A stretch of 64,000 nucleotides of DNA, taken from Actinomycetota bacterium. GTDB taxonomy: Bacteria > Actinomycetota > Actinomycetes > Actinomycetales > Microbacteriaceae. The notes below the pieces were generated by a model. The model had not been told where the DNA came from, searched no databases, and worked only from the letters and a program-made list of their open reading frames with translations. This document shows, in pieces, positions 54,505 to 63,182 of this stretch (positions within the stretch are counted from its first letter, which is position 1; each line of letters starts with the position of its first letter). The stretch is from positions 186,001 through 250,000 of the forward strand of contig JAIUPK010000005.1 of assembly GCA_020160915.1 (NCBI GenBank), given 5' to 3'. The position numbers were made by a program, and so were the translations under genes.

Positions 54505-55174
54505 GGGAGTCCCCTCGAGGAGTGCGACGAATGCGCGGCACCGTCGTGATTGCCCGCTGTTCGGGTAGCGACCAGTTGAACAGCACCGCGAGCACCCGCA
54601 CGCTGAAGGTCAGGATCACGCACGTCGTTGCCGCGATGAACACCGGCACGCCGAACCCGAGGAGCACGGCGAGGCTGGTGGTGCCGATCGCGGCCGCGAT
54701 GGCGTACAGCGAGCCGACATGCATGAGCGCGATGGGACGGTAGAGCAGAAGGTCCCGCAGGATCGATCCGCCGACCGCCGACAGCACCCCCACGAAGATC
54801 GCGGGAACCACGGGCAACCCCAGCGCGAGGGCCTTGGTCGTTCCTATGGCACCGAACAGGCCGATCGTGAGTGCGTCGAGCGCATTCACCAGCGGACCCA
54901 TTCGCGAGATCAGTCGTTCGAGCAGCATGCCGAGCAGAGCAGCCCCGGTTGCGACGATCAGGTACCAGTTGGAACTGAGCGCCGCCGGCACTTCGGAGAG
55001 CAGGACGTCGCGCAGGATACCCCCGCCGAAGCCAGTCGCAATGCCGATGATCGCGACGCCGAGCAGGTCCAGCCGGCGGTCACGGAACTGGGCGGCGAAC
55101 AGGGCTCCCTGCGCCGCGCCGATTCCCACGGCCAGCAGGTCGGCCCAGAGCGGGATCACGAAGAGCGGTGTCAC
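54494..55174 (-). CDS. TRIC-family cation channel (UPF0126)
   Basis: A 226-residue membrane protein with two copies of the TRIC repeat: GVAIIGIATGFGGGILRDVLL and IFVGVLSAVGGSILRDLLLYR, each with the GGxxRD hinge, and seven helices overall. These form trimeric monovalent cation channels. GTG start. Confidence 0.92.
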   Translation of the reverse strand: MTPLFVIPLWADLLAVGIGAAQGALFAAQFRDRRLDLLGVAIIGIATGFGGGILRDVLLSEVPAALSSNWYLIVATGAALLGMLLERLISRMGPLVNALDALTIGLFGAIGTTKALALGLPVVPAIFVGVLSAVGGSILRDLLLYRPIALMHVGSLYAIAAAIGTTSLAVLLGFGVPVFIAATTCVILTFSVRVLAVLFNWSLPEQRAITTVPRIRRTPRGDSPKA

Positions 55175-55194
55175 GCCTCAATCGTGCCACGTGC

Positions 55195-55935
55195 TCATCG
55201 ACGCACCTCCCGCTCGACGAATTCGGCAAACGTCTCACGGCCGTAGCCGGGCAGCCCCGGCATGTGCCTGCCCTCCTTGAAGGTGCGAATGGTTCGTCCG
55301 ACGAGGGGCAGCGTCCACACCGGTTTGTGGGTTCCCTCGGCCTTCTGGAGTAGGTCGATCGCGTCGCGAAGGCGCAGCTGCTCCGGGCCGCCGATGTCGG
55401 CGACCCTGCCCGACGGGCCCGCCTCCACGAGCTCGACCAGTCGCTGTGAGACCTCCTCGACCGCGATCGGCTGGTCGGGCACATTCAGGTTCAGGATCAC
55501 GGGAAGTCGACGCGAGAGGTTCGCGAACATGCGCAGGAAGCTGTGGAACTGCGTCGCCCGCAGAATCGTGCACGGGATGCCCGAACTCTCGATCACGCGC
55601 TCGCAGGCCAGCTTGGCACGGTAGTAGGGGTACGGCACGGCGTCGACTCCCACGATCGAGATGTACACGAGGTGGGTGACTCCGGCTGCCCGGCACGCGT
55701 CGACGAGAAGGGTGGTCTGCGCGACATCCCTGCCGCTGGCTGTCGTCGCGAGGTGGAGCACGGTGTCGACACCCGTCAGGGCCTCGGTCAGTCCCGCGCC
55801 GGTCGACAGGTCGCCGACAACGCGGCCCGGTCCGGGGGTGCGGCTGAGGACTCGGATGTCGCGTCCGGCGACGGTGAGAAGCTCCGCGGTGGGGCGCCCC
55901 AGGGTTCCGGTGCCGCCAGTGATGAGGATGGTCAT
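55195..55935 (-). CDS. NAD(P)-binding epimerase/NmrA-like protein, probable ECF41 target
   Basis: A 246-residue Rossmann protein: MTILITGGTGTLGRPTAELL is the dinucleotide site, followed by VLHLATTASGRDV and YYRAKLACERVIESSGIPCTILRATQFHSF with the Tyr-x3-Lys pair. Genes of this kind (oxidoreductases, epimerases) are the usual partners of ECF41 sigma factors. It has an AAAGGA ribosome-binding site and an ECF41-like promoter overlapping the end of the sigma gene upstream. The substrate is unknown. Confidence 0.85.
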   Translation of the reverse strand: MTILITGGTGTLGRPTAELLTVAGRDIRVLSRTPGPGRVVGDLSTGAGLTEALTGVDTVLHLATTASGRDVAQTTLLVDACRAAGVTHLVYISIVGVDAVPYPYYRAKLACERVIESSGIPCTILRATQFHSFLRMFANLSRRLPVILNLNVPDQPIAVEEVSQRLVELVEAGPSGRVADIGGPEQLRLRDAIDLLQKAEGTHKPVWTLPLVGRTIRTFKEGRHMPGLPGYGRETFAEFVEREVRR

Positions 55936-55965
55936 GGTGTCCTTTCGGTGACGTTCACCAGCTAT

Positions 55966-55992
55966 GACCGATCAGCGCCTAGGAATGTGACA
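55966..55992 (-). promoter_or_regulatory. ECF41-type promoter for the NmrA-like gene
   Basis: On the minus strand TGTCACA (55986-55992) is followed after 16 bases by GGTC (55966-55969). The ECF41 consensus is TGTCACA at -35 and CGTC at -10, so the -35 is exact and the -10 has one change. It overlaps the stop codon of the sigma gene and lies about 30 bases before the target ATG. Confidence 0.72.
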
Positions 55993-56869
55993 GGGCGCTC
56001 GCCGCAAACCGTTCGAGCTTGTGCGGGTTCATCACGATCATCAGCCGCCGTACCCCGTCGGGCGCGATGTCCAGGGTCCACAGCGCGACGGGATGCCCCT
56101 CCCGCACACCCAGCATCGCGCCCGCGCCATTGGCGACCACCGCCACGGTCTCGATGCCCTGCCCGAACTTCTCCAACACTCCGAGGATGAGCTGCGCGAC
56201 CCGCTGGCGACCGTGCACAGGCTTGCGAGCGGCGCTGACCAGCCCGCCGCCGTCGGAGAGCGAGACAGCATCCTCGCTCAGGGTCGCCTCGAGGGCCTCG
56301 AGATCACCGGACTGGGCGGCGGCGAGGAAGGCGGCGAGCAGGTGGTCCCGTTGGCCGCCGGTGACGACGGTTCTCCGCTCCTCGGTGATGTGCTTGCGCG
56401 CCCGGCTCGCCAACTGGCGAGCGTTGGCCTCGCTCACCTCGAGAACCTCGGCGATCCGCTGGAACGGATAGTCGAACGCTTCGTGGAGTACGTACGCTGC
56501 GCGCTCCGCGGGCGTGAGCCGCTCCAGGAGCAGCAGCACCGCGAGCGAGAGCGCCTCGGTGTTCTCGGCCCCGAGGGTAGGGTCGGAGGTCGTGTCGACG
56601 GGCTCGGGCAGCCAGGGTCCGACGTACACCTCGCGACGAGCCCGCGCGGAGCCGAGGGCGGTGAGGCTGAGCCGGGTCACCACCGTGGCGAGGTAGGCGC
56701 CCGGATCGGCGACATCCGCTCGATCGGCAGACTGCCAGCGCAGCCACGCATCCTGCAGCACGTCCTCGGCGTCGGCAGCCGTCCCGAGCATGCGGTAGGC
56801 GATCCCGAACAGGCGACCGCGGTGCTGCTCGAAGAGGTGCTGTTGTTCTGAAAGCCCGACCGACGCCAC
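55979..56869 (-). CDS. sigJ: ECF41-type sigma factor with SnoaL-like C-terminal domain
   Basis: A 296-residue sigma factor. Region 2 and region 4 occupy residues 1-170 and are joined by the ECF41 hallmark WLPEP (86-90). The fused C-terminal NTF2/SnoaL domain has DGGGL (206-210) and NPHKL (281-285), matching the ECF41 DGGGK and NPDKL motifs that regulate the sigma in cis in place of an anti-sigma protein. GTG start with CAGAAT at -12 to -7. The downstream NmrA-like gene is the likely target. Confidence 0.9.
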   Translation of the reverse strand: MASVGLSEQQHLFEQHRGRLFGIAYRMLGTAADAEDVLQDAWLRWQSADRADVADPGAYLATVVTRLSLTALGSARARREVYVGPWLPEPVDTTSDPTLGAENTEALSLAVLLLLERLTPAERAAYVLHEAFDYPFQRIAEVLEVSEANARQLASRARKHITEERRTVVTGGQRDHLLAAFLAAAQSGDLEALEATLSEDAVSLSDGGGLVSAARKPVHGRQRVAQLILGVLEKFGQGIETVAVVANGAGAMLGVREGHPVALWTLDIAPDGVRRLMIVMNPHKLERFAASALSHS

Positions 56870-56917
56870 GGCACCATTCTGCCCCGCGGCGACGGTGGCG
56901 CGGGGGATACTGGAACG
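56870..56917. promoter_or_regulatory. Divergent promoters sigma factor / recO
   Basis: The starts are 48 bases apart. CAGAAT on the minus strand (56876-56881) serves the sigma gene, and GATACT on the plus strand (56906-56911) serves recO. Both are at -12 to -7 of a GTG start, and no ribosome-binding site is evident for either. Confidence 0.55.
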
Positions 56918-57646
56918 GTGCCGACCTACCGTGACGAAGCAGTTGTGCTGCGCACCCACAAGCTGGGTGAAGCCGACCGCATCGTCACGATGCTGAGCCG
57001 CCAGCACGGCAAGATCCGTGCCGTGGCCAAGGGCGTGCGGCGCACCGCCTCCAAGTTCGGTGCCCGACTCGAGCCGATGATGGTGGCCGACATCCAGTGC
57101 TACGTCGGTCGCAGCCTCGACATCGTGCAGCAGGCCGAGTCCCTCGGCTCCTACGGTGCCGACATCAGCGACGACTACGCGAGCTACACCGCCGGCAGCG
57201 TCATGGTCGAGACCGCTGACAAGGTCACGGATGACGACGGCAGCCTCCAGCAGTACCTCCTGCTGGTCGGCGCCCTGCGTTCGCTCTCGCGGCGGGAACA
57301 CCACCCGAGTCTCACGCTGGACTCCTACCTCCTGCGTGCCCTGTCTATCGCGGGTTGGGCGCCCAGTTTCGTGGACTGCGCGGTGACCGGGGCCCCTGGC
57401 CCGCACACGGTGTTCGTCGCGCAGCTCGGGGGAGTGGTGGCCGATGAGGTCGCCCCTCCCGGTTCACCTCGCCTCGACCTCGATACCCTCTCCCTGCTCG
57501 GTGCGCTGCTCGAGGGCCGCTGGGAGGTCGCGGAGGCGGCCGAGGATCGGTCCCGAGCCCAGGCCAGCGGCATCGTGGCCGCCTACACGCAGTTCCATCT
57601 CGAGCGCAGCCTGCGCTCGCTCCAGCACGTGGATCGCAGCGCGTGA
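56918..57646 (+). CDS. recO: DNA repair protein RecO
   Basis: A 242-residue RecO: N-terminal OB fold ([39 protein letters not shown]) and helical C-terminus. It helps RecR load RecA. The zinc-finger area of other actinobacterial RecO proteins has four Cys; here only the first remains ([27 protein letters not shown]), so metal binding is lost. It overlaps uppS by four bases. Confidence 0.93.
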   Translation: MPTYRDEAVVLRTHKLGEADRIVTMLSRQHGKIRAVAKGVRRTASKFGARLEPMMVADIQCYVGRSLDIVQQAESLGSYGADISDDYASYTAGSVMVETADKVTDDDGSLQQYLLLVGALRSLSRREHHPSLTLDSYLLRALSIAGWAPSFVDCAVTGAPGPHTVFVAQLGGVVADEVAPPGSPRLDLDTLSLLGALLEGRWEVAEAAEDRSRAQASGIVAAYTQFHLERSLRSLQHVDRSA

Positions 57647-58458
57647 GTGTCGGCAAGACGCCCGTCGCCAAGACACACAAGGACGCCGTCGACTTCAAGC
57701 CGATCGACTGGACCGGCCTCTACCCGCCAGCCCTACCCAAGGGCGCCGTGCCCGAGCACGTCGCGATCGTCATGGACGGCAATGGGCGTTGGGCGAACGG
57801 CCGTGGCCTCACCCGCGTCGAGGGCCACAAGGCGGGCGAGGCGGCGCTGCTCGACGTCGTTGCCGGCGCCATTCAGATCGGCGTGAAGCACGTGAGCGTC
57901 TACGCCTTCTCCACCGAGAACTGGAGCCGCTCGCCTGACGAGGTCAGATTCCTCATGGGCTTCAACCGGGACGTGCTTCACCGCCGCCGTGACCAGCTCA
58001 ACGATTGGGGAGTGCGGGTGCGGTGGGCCGGGCGCAGGCCGCGACTCTGGGCATCCGTCATCAAGGAGCTCCAGTTCGCGGAGAAGCTCACAGCCCGCAA
58101 CTCCGTGCTCACGCTCACGATGTGCGTCAACTACGGTGGCCGCAACGAACTCACGGATGCCGTACGCGAGATCGCAGCGGACGTCGCCGCCGGCCGCCTC
58201 TCTCCCACCGGCATCAGCGAGAAGACCATCCAGAGGCACCTCTACCAGCCCGACCTTCCCGACGTCGATCTGTTCGTGCGGAGCTCGGGCGAGCAGCGCA
58301 CGAGCAACTTCATGCTGTGGCAGAGCGCCTACGCCGAGATGGTCTTCCTCGACACGCTGTGGCCGGACTTCACCCGGGAGAACCTCTGGCACGCGATCCA
58401 GCTGTATGCGAGCAGAAGCCGTCGCTTCGGCGGCGCGGTGGACGCGCCGAGCGTCTAG
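57643..58458 (+). CDS. uppS: Isoprenyl transferase (undecaprenyl diphosphate synthase-like)
   Basis: A 271-residue cis-prenyltransferase: [16 protein letters not shown] with catalytic Asp and the diphosphate-binding Asn/Gly/Arg, then FSTENWSR and [26 protein letters not shown]. It makes the long-chain polyprenyl carrier of wall synthesis. Coupled to recO by GTGA overlap, the standard actinobacterial pair. Confidence 0.95.
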   Translation: MSVGKTPVAKTHKDAVDFKPIDWTGLYPPALPKGAVPEHVAIVMDGNGRWANGRGLTRVEGHKAGEAALLDVVAGAIQIGVKHVSVYAFSTENWSRSPDEVRFLMGFNRDVLHRRRDQLNDWGVRVRWAGRRPRLWASVIKELQFAEKLTARNSVLTLTMCVNYGGRNELTDAVREIAADVAAGRLSPTGISEKTIQRHLYQPDLPDVDLFVRSSGEQRTSNFMLWQSAYAEMVFLDTLWPDFTRENLWHAIQLYASRSRRFGGAVDAPSV

Positions 58459-58475
58459 CTCACTAGGCTGAGCGG

Positions 58476-59531
58476 ATGCCCACCACCACTACCCCCATCC
58501 GCACCGGCATCATCGGGTTCGGCCTCGCCGGTCGCGTGTTCCACGCTCCGTTCATCGCCACGAACCCGGCCTTCCGGCTCGACCTCATTTCCACGGCGAA
58601 CCCGGATCGTGCCGCTGAGGCCGCCGCCCAGCATCCGGGGGCCGAGATCGTCGCGACTCCCGACGAGTTGCTGGCTCGCGCCGGGGATCTGGATCTCGTC
58701 ATCCTCGCCTCGCCGGCGCACACTCATCTAGAGCAGGGTCTGGCAGCACTGGAGGCGGGCGCGGCGGTCGTCATCGACAAGCCCTTCGTTCCGACCGTCA
58801 GCGACGCGAAGAAGTTGATCGCTGCGGCCGAGGATGCCGACCGCGTGCTAACCGTCTTCCAGAACCGGCGGTGGGACGGCGACTTCCTCACCGTCAAGCG
58901 CCTGATCGCCGAGGGTGCGCTCGGTACAGTGCACCGTTTCGAGTCGACCTTCGAGCGCTGGTCAGGCCCGAATCGCGACCGCTGGCAGGACACGACGACC
59001 ATCGAGCAGGGCGCGGGCATCACCTACGATCTCGGCAGTCACCTCGTCGATCAGGCCCTGCAGTTGTTCGGTCCCGCCGTCGTCGAGCAGGCCGAGCTGC
59101 AGATCGTGCGGGATGGCGCCGTCAGCGACGACGACGCCTTCATCTCGCTTCTGCACTCGAGCGGGGTGCGCTCGCATCTCACGATGAGTCGGGCTGCGGC
59201 CCAGAGCGGACCCCGGTTCCGCGTGCTGGGGTCCGAATCGGGGTACACGGTCTACGGTCTCGACGGGCAGGAGCCGGCGCTCAAAGTGCAGAAGTGGCCC
59301 GGATCCGACGGCTACGGCGTGACCCCCGAATCCGAGTGGGGTCTGCTGGGCATCGACGGCTCCGAAGCGGGCCTGACCCCGGTGCCGACCGAGCCTGGCG
59401 ACTATCCCGCGTTCTACGCGGGAGTGGCCGCCGCGATCCGCGACGGAGCGCCGGCGCCGGTTGATCCACGTGATGCGCTCGAGGTCGTCCGTATCCTCGA
59501 GCGGGCGCACAGCCTCTCGGCGGCCGACTAG
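58476..59531 (+). CDS. Gfo/Idh/MocA-family oxidoreductase
   Basis: A 351-residue NAD(P)-dependent dehydrogenase. The Rossmann part begins GIIGFGLAGRVFHAPFI (residues 9-25); VVIDKPFVPT contains the family's EKP-like Lys, and GAGITYDLGSHLVDQALQLFG carries the His of the substrate site. It likely oxidises a sugar or inositol derivative. TAGGCT is at -12 to -7. It overlaps the convergent lysR gene by four bases. Confidence 0.9.
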   Translation: MPTTTTPIRTGIIGFGLAGRVFHAPFIATNPAFRLDLISTANPDRAAEAAAQHPGAEIVATPDELLARAGDLDLVILASPAHTHLEQGLAALEAGAAVVIDKPFVPTVSDAKKLIAAAEDADRVLTVFQNRRWDGDFLTVKRLIAEGALGTVHRFESTFERWSGPNRDRWQDTTTIEQGAGITYDLGSHLVDQALQLFGPAVVEQAELQIVRDGAVSDDDAFISLLHSSGVRSHLTMSRAAAQSGPRFRVLGSESGYTVYGLDGQEPALKVQKWPGSDGYGVTPESEWGLLGIDGSEAGLTPVPTEPGDYPAFYAGVAAAIRDGAPAPVDPRDALEVVRILERAHSLSAAD

Positions 59532-60469
59532 GTCACTCGGGCCAGACCCCAGTCGGCCCCGTCAACTTGCTCGAGAAGCTCGATGGTCGCGGCAATGCTG
59601 GGCACCCGCCGCGAGCCGTTCTGCACGACGAGCTGGATGCTGCGATCGCTCGACGGGGTCGTCGAGCGAACTGTCGCGCCCTGCGGTACGGGTGCGGTGG
59701 CCAGCGCGAGCTGCGGCAGCAACGCAACGCCGAGGCCCGCGGCGACGAGGGTCAGCACCGCGATGGCGTTGTCGGTTTCGAGCTCGATGTTCGGGGTGAC
59801 GCCCACGGCTTCACAGGCGGCCAGCAGGTGGCCGCGGCACAACGGGCATCCGGCGATCCAGCGCTCCTCCGCGAGGTCTGCCAGCGCCACCTGGTGACGA
59901 TCCGCGAGGGCGTGGCGATCGGGGATCGCGAGCACCACCGGCTCGGTGAACAGCGGCACCGACTCCAGTGAGACGTCAGCCGGACGATGCGGGTCGGACC
60001 GGTCGCCGGGATAGGCGAAGGTGATCGCGAGGTCGACAGCGCCGTCACGCAGCATCGCGATCGCCTCGGGCGGCTCGGCTTCGACGTACCCGACCGTGAT
60101 GCCCGGATGACGCTGGCGCATGCTGCCCAGAAGCCGGGGCACGAGCGTGGATGACGCCGTGGGAAACGCCGCAACTCGCACCGTACCCGCGGCGAGGCCC
60201 ACCAGTTCCGCGAGATCTCCGCTGGCGGCATCCAGGGCTGAGGTGATGGCGACGGCGTGCCGAGCGACGACCTGCCCGGCCTCGGAGAGACGCACGCCAC
60301 GTCCCGAACGGATGACCAGCGGCGTGCCGAGGCGGGCCTCCGACCGCCGCAGGTGCTGGCTGATGGCGGGCTGGCTGTAGCCCAGTGCGCGCGCGGCTGC
60401 GCTGATAGTCCCGTGCTCGGCGATGGCGCGCACAATCCGGATCGAGTGCAGGTCGAGATTCGCGTCCAT
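59528..60469 (-). CDS. LysR-family transcriptional regulator
   Basis: A 313-residue regulator. HTH at about residues 16-40 (AIAEHGTISAAARALGYSQPAISQHLRRSEARLG), then the periplasmic-binding-like effector domain. MDANLDLHS is taken as the start because TATGCT lies at -13 to -8; MLPVM four codons earlier is possible. It diverges from a PLP enzyme gene, which it probably controls. Confidence 0.9.
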   Translation of the reverse strand: MDANLDLHSIRIVRAIAEHGTISAAARALGYSQPAISQHLRRSEARLGTPLVIRSGRGVRLSEAGQVVARHAVAITSALDAASGDLAELVGLAAGTVRVAAFPTASSTLVPRLLGSMRQRHPGITVGYVEAEPPEAIAMLRDGAVDLAITFAYPGDRSDPHRPADVSLESVPLFTEPVVLAIPDRHALADRHQVALADLAEERWIAGCPLCRGHLLAACEAVGVTPNIELETDNAIAVLTLVAAGLGVALLPQLALATAPVPQGATVRSTTPSSDRSIQLVVQNGSRRVPSIAATIELLEQVDGADWGLARVT

Positions 60470-60552
60470 GACCGGAAGCATAATGCTCAGTTATTGAAAG
60501 CATGACAAGCATGCCCTTGTTGCATGTTTTCCGGACCGCGATGCTGGAGCGC
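60470..60552. promoter_or_regulatory. Divergent regulatory region lysR / PLP enzyme
   Basis: It contains ACAAG-N6-CTTGT (60505-60509 and 60516-60520), a 16-bp dyad with some T-N11-A character, and the small palindrome GCATAATGC near 60478. The dyad is the best candidate for LysR binding. Confidence 0.5.
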
Positions 60553-61599
60553 ATGACATCCAGCGCCCTGACGAAGGCCATCGACGAGTTTGGTGATCCC
60601 CGCGGGTATCTTGCCGTGGCGTCGATCGGCTTGCCCCCGCGAGCAGCCGTCGACGCTCTGTCCGCCGACCTGGCGGCGTGGGCCGCTGCGGACCGGGATC
60701 CACAGGGCTACGACGCCAGCATCGAGCGAGCGCGCGAGTCCTACGCGTCGATTGTCGGCGTACCCGCGTCGCGCGTTGCGCAAGGTTCGCAGACGTCGGT
60801 GCTCACCGCACTCATCGCGGCCGCCGTGCCAGCGGGTGCTGAGGTTCTGATTCCCGACGGCGACTTCTCGTCGATCGAGTTCCCGTTCCTGCAGCGCACG
60901 GACATCCGCGTGCGCAGCGTGCCTCTCGCCGCCCTCGCGGATTCGATCACCGGCGACACCTGGTTGGTGGTGTTCTCGCTCGTTCAGTCTGCCAACGGCA
61001 TCGTTGCCGACGTCGATGCGATCATCGAGTCGGCGTCGCGCCACCACACGTACACATTCTGCGACGTCACGCAGGCGGCCGGCGTGCTCCCCGTGGATGC
61101 CTCGGTGTTCGACGTCACGGTCTGCCACACGTACAAGTGGCTGTGCTCGCCGCGCGGCGTCGCGTTCCTGACGCTCAGCGAGCGATTCGACCCCCACGTG
61201 ACCCCGCTGCAGGCGGGGTGGTACGCGGGCGATGACGTGTGGCGCAGCACCTACGGTCCGGACATGCATCTGGCCCACGATGTGCGTCGGTTCGACGTGT
61301 CTCCGGCCTGGCAGGCGTGGGTGGGCGCCGAGCACTCCCTCGCTCTGTTCGCCGGCCTCGACATCGCGGAGGTCTGGGATCAGGCCTCCGGGCTCGGCGA
61401 CGCGCTGTGTGACGCTCTCGGAATCCCTCAGCAGCACCAGGCGATCGTGACCTGGCCCGACGAGTCCGGCACGGACTTGAAGAAGCTCGTCGCGTCGGGC
61501 GTGCGCGCATCGGGTCGGGCCGGACGTCTTCGCGCCTCGTTCCACCTGTGGAACGACATCTCGGATGTCGATGCGGTCGTGGCAGCGCTGCGCTCCTAG
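60553..61599 (+). CDS. Class V-like PLP-dependent aminotransferase/desulfurase-type enzyme
   Basis: A 348-residue fold-type I protein. FCDVTQAAGVLPVDASVFDVTVCHTYKWLCSPRGVAFL includes the Asp that holds the pyridine N and Lys of 'TYKW' as Schiff-base lysine. It resembles the class V group that contains serine/alanine-glyoxylate aminotransferases, cysteine desulfurases and kynureninases. The ATG at 60553 is chosen; 60541 and 60502 are in frame but the latter overlaps the operator-like dyad. Its substrate is unknown; divergent lysR suggests inducible metabolism. Confidence 0.83.
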   Translation: MTSSALTKAIDEFGDPRGYLAVASIGLPPRAAVDALSADLAAWAAADRDPQGYDASIERARESYASIVGVPASRVAQGSQTSVLTALIAAAVPAGAEVLIPDGDFSSIEFPFLQRTDIRVRSVPLAALADSITGDTWLVVFSLVQSANGIVADVDAIIESASRHHTYTFCDVTQAAGVLPVDASVFDVTVCHTYKWLCSPRGVAFLTLSERFDPHVTPLQAGWYAGDDVWRSTYGPDMHLAHDVRRFDVSPAWQAWVGAEHSLALFAGLDIAEVWDQASGLGDALCDALGIPQQHQAIVTWPDESGTDLKKLVASGVRASGRAGRLRASFHLWNDISDVDAVVAALRS

Positions 61600-61703
61600 C
61601 CGCACTCCTAGCCGACGCCTAGTGGTCCTCGGCCCCGGCGAGCTTCGTTAGACTGGCGCAACCGCCGACCGGGCATCCAGCTCGGCTGTTTATTGGAGTT
61701 CTC

Positions 61704-63089
61704 GTGGCAACCCCCAGCAATCTCGACGCCGTCATCAACCTCGCCAAGCGCCGGGGTTTCGTCTTCCAGTCCGGGGAGATCTACGGTGGTTCGCGCTCCG
61801 CGTGGGACTACGGTCCGCTCGGCACCGCGCTCAAGGAGAACATCAAGAAGCAGTGGTGGCAGACCGTCGTTCAGGGTCGTGACGACGTGGTCGGCATCGA
61901 CTCCGCGGTGATCCTTCCGCGCAAGGTGTGGGAGGCGTCAGGGCACGTCGAGGTGTTCTCCGACCCGCTCGTCGAGTCGCTGCACACCCACAAGCGCTAT
62001 CGCGCCGATCACCTGCTCGAGGCGTACGAGGAGAAGCACGGGCATCCGCCGGTCAACGGCCTCGCCGACATCAAGGACCCCGACACCGGCCAGCCCGGTG
62101 CCTGGACGGAGCCGCAGAACTTCTCCGGCCTGCTGAAGACCTACCTCGGCCCCGTCGACAACGAGGAGGGACTGCACTACCTGCGGCCCGAGACCGCTCA
62201 GGGCATCTTCGTGAACTTCGCCAACGTGCTCGGTGCGAGCCGCATGAAGCCTCCGTTCGGCATCGGTCAGGTGGGCAAGAGCTTCCGCAATGAGATCACG
62301 CCCGGAAACTTCATCTTCCGCACTCGCGAGTTCGAGCAGATGGAGATGGAGTTCTTCGTCGAGCCCGGTACTGACGAAGAGTGGCACCAGTACTGGATCG
62401 ACGAGTCGCTGCGCTGGTACACCGACCTCGGCATCAACCCCGAGAACCTGCGGCTCTATGAGCACCCCAAGGAGAAGCTCAGCCACTACTCGAAGCGCAC
62501 CGTCGACATCGAGTATCGCTTCCGCTTCCAGGGCAGCGAGTGGGGCGAACTCATGGGCGTCGCCAACCGCACCGACTTCGACCTGAAGACGCACTCGGAG
62601 GCATCGGGCACCGACCTCTCCTACTTCGATCAGACCAAGGACGAGCGCTGGGTGCCGTATGTCATCGAGCCCGCGTTCGGGCTCACCCGCGCGCTCATGG
62701 CCTTCCTCATCGACGCCTACGCCGAAGACGAGGCGCCCAACGCCAAGGGCGGGGTCGACAAGCGCACGGTGCTGCGGCTCGATCGCCGACTCGCGCCGGT
62801 CAAGGTCGCCGTTCTTCCGTTGTCCCGCAACGAGCAGCTCTCTCCGCTGGCCAAGCAGGTTGCTGCCGACCTGCGCAAGCTGTGGAACGTCGACTTCGAT
62901 GACGCGGGAGCAATCGGTCGTCGCTACCGTCGTCAGGACGAGATCGGCACGCCGTTCTGCGTGACGGTCGACTTCGATTCCCTCGACGACAACGCCGTGA
63001 CCGTGCGCGAGCGCGACAGCATGGAGCAGGAGCGCATCCCGCTCGAGCGTCTGCGCGGTTACCTGGCCGAGCAGCTGATCGGCGCCTAA
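61704..63089 (+). CDS. glyS: Glycyl-tRNA synthetase, single-chain class II
   Basis: A 461-residue alpha2-type enzyme (not the alpha2beta2 form). [36 protein letters not shown] (motif 2 region), EMEFF and the anticodon domain with [10 protein letters not shown] are all in place. GTG start with GGAG 5 bases before; TAGACT at 61649-61654 is the likely -10 with a leader of about 45 bases. Confidence 0.95.
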   Translation: MATPSNLDAVINLAKRRGFVFQSGEIYGGSRSAWDYGPLGTALKENIKKQWWQTVVQGRDDVVGIDSAVILPRKVWEASGHVEVFSDPLVESLHTHKRYRADHLLEAYEEKHGHPPVNGLADIKDPDTGQPGAWTEPQNFSGLLKTYLGPVDNEEGLHYLRPETAQGIFVNFANVLGASRMKPPFGIGQVGKSFRNEITPGNFIFRTREFEQMEMEFFVEPGTDEEWHQYWIDESLRWYTDLGINPENLRLYEHPKEKLSHYSKRTVDIEYRFRFQGSEWGELMGVANRTDFDLKTHSEASGTDLSYFDQTKDERWVPYVIEPAFGLTRALMAFLIDAYAEDEAPNAKGGVDKRTVLRLDRRLAPVKVAVLPLSRNEQLSPLAKQVAADLRKLWNVDFDDAGAIGRRYRRQDEIGTPFCVTVDFDSLDDNAVTVRERDSMEQERIPLERLRGYLAEQLIGA

Positions 63090-63095
63090 ACGCGA

Positions 63096-63131
63096 TTGTC
63101 CACAGGGATGCCGCGGCGCGGGTATTCCACA
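63096..63131 (+). promoter_or_regulatory. Two DnaA-box-like sites downstream of glyS
   Basis: TTGTCCACA (63096-63104), the usual actinobacterial DnaA box, and TATTCCACA (63123-63131), both followed by GG, with their starts 27 bases apart. No AT-rich unwinding region is near, so it is not an origin. It may be a titration or regulatory site. Confidence 0.4.
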
Positions 63132-63182
63132 GGCTAGGAGATCGCGGCCCGTGCCGCAGGGCTCATGTCAGACCCTTCTGGC

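Noticed and set aside
63090-63182. Replication origin
   Set aside because: Only two box-like sites, no AT-rich region, no dnaA or dnaN nearby.
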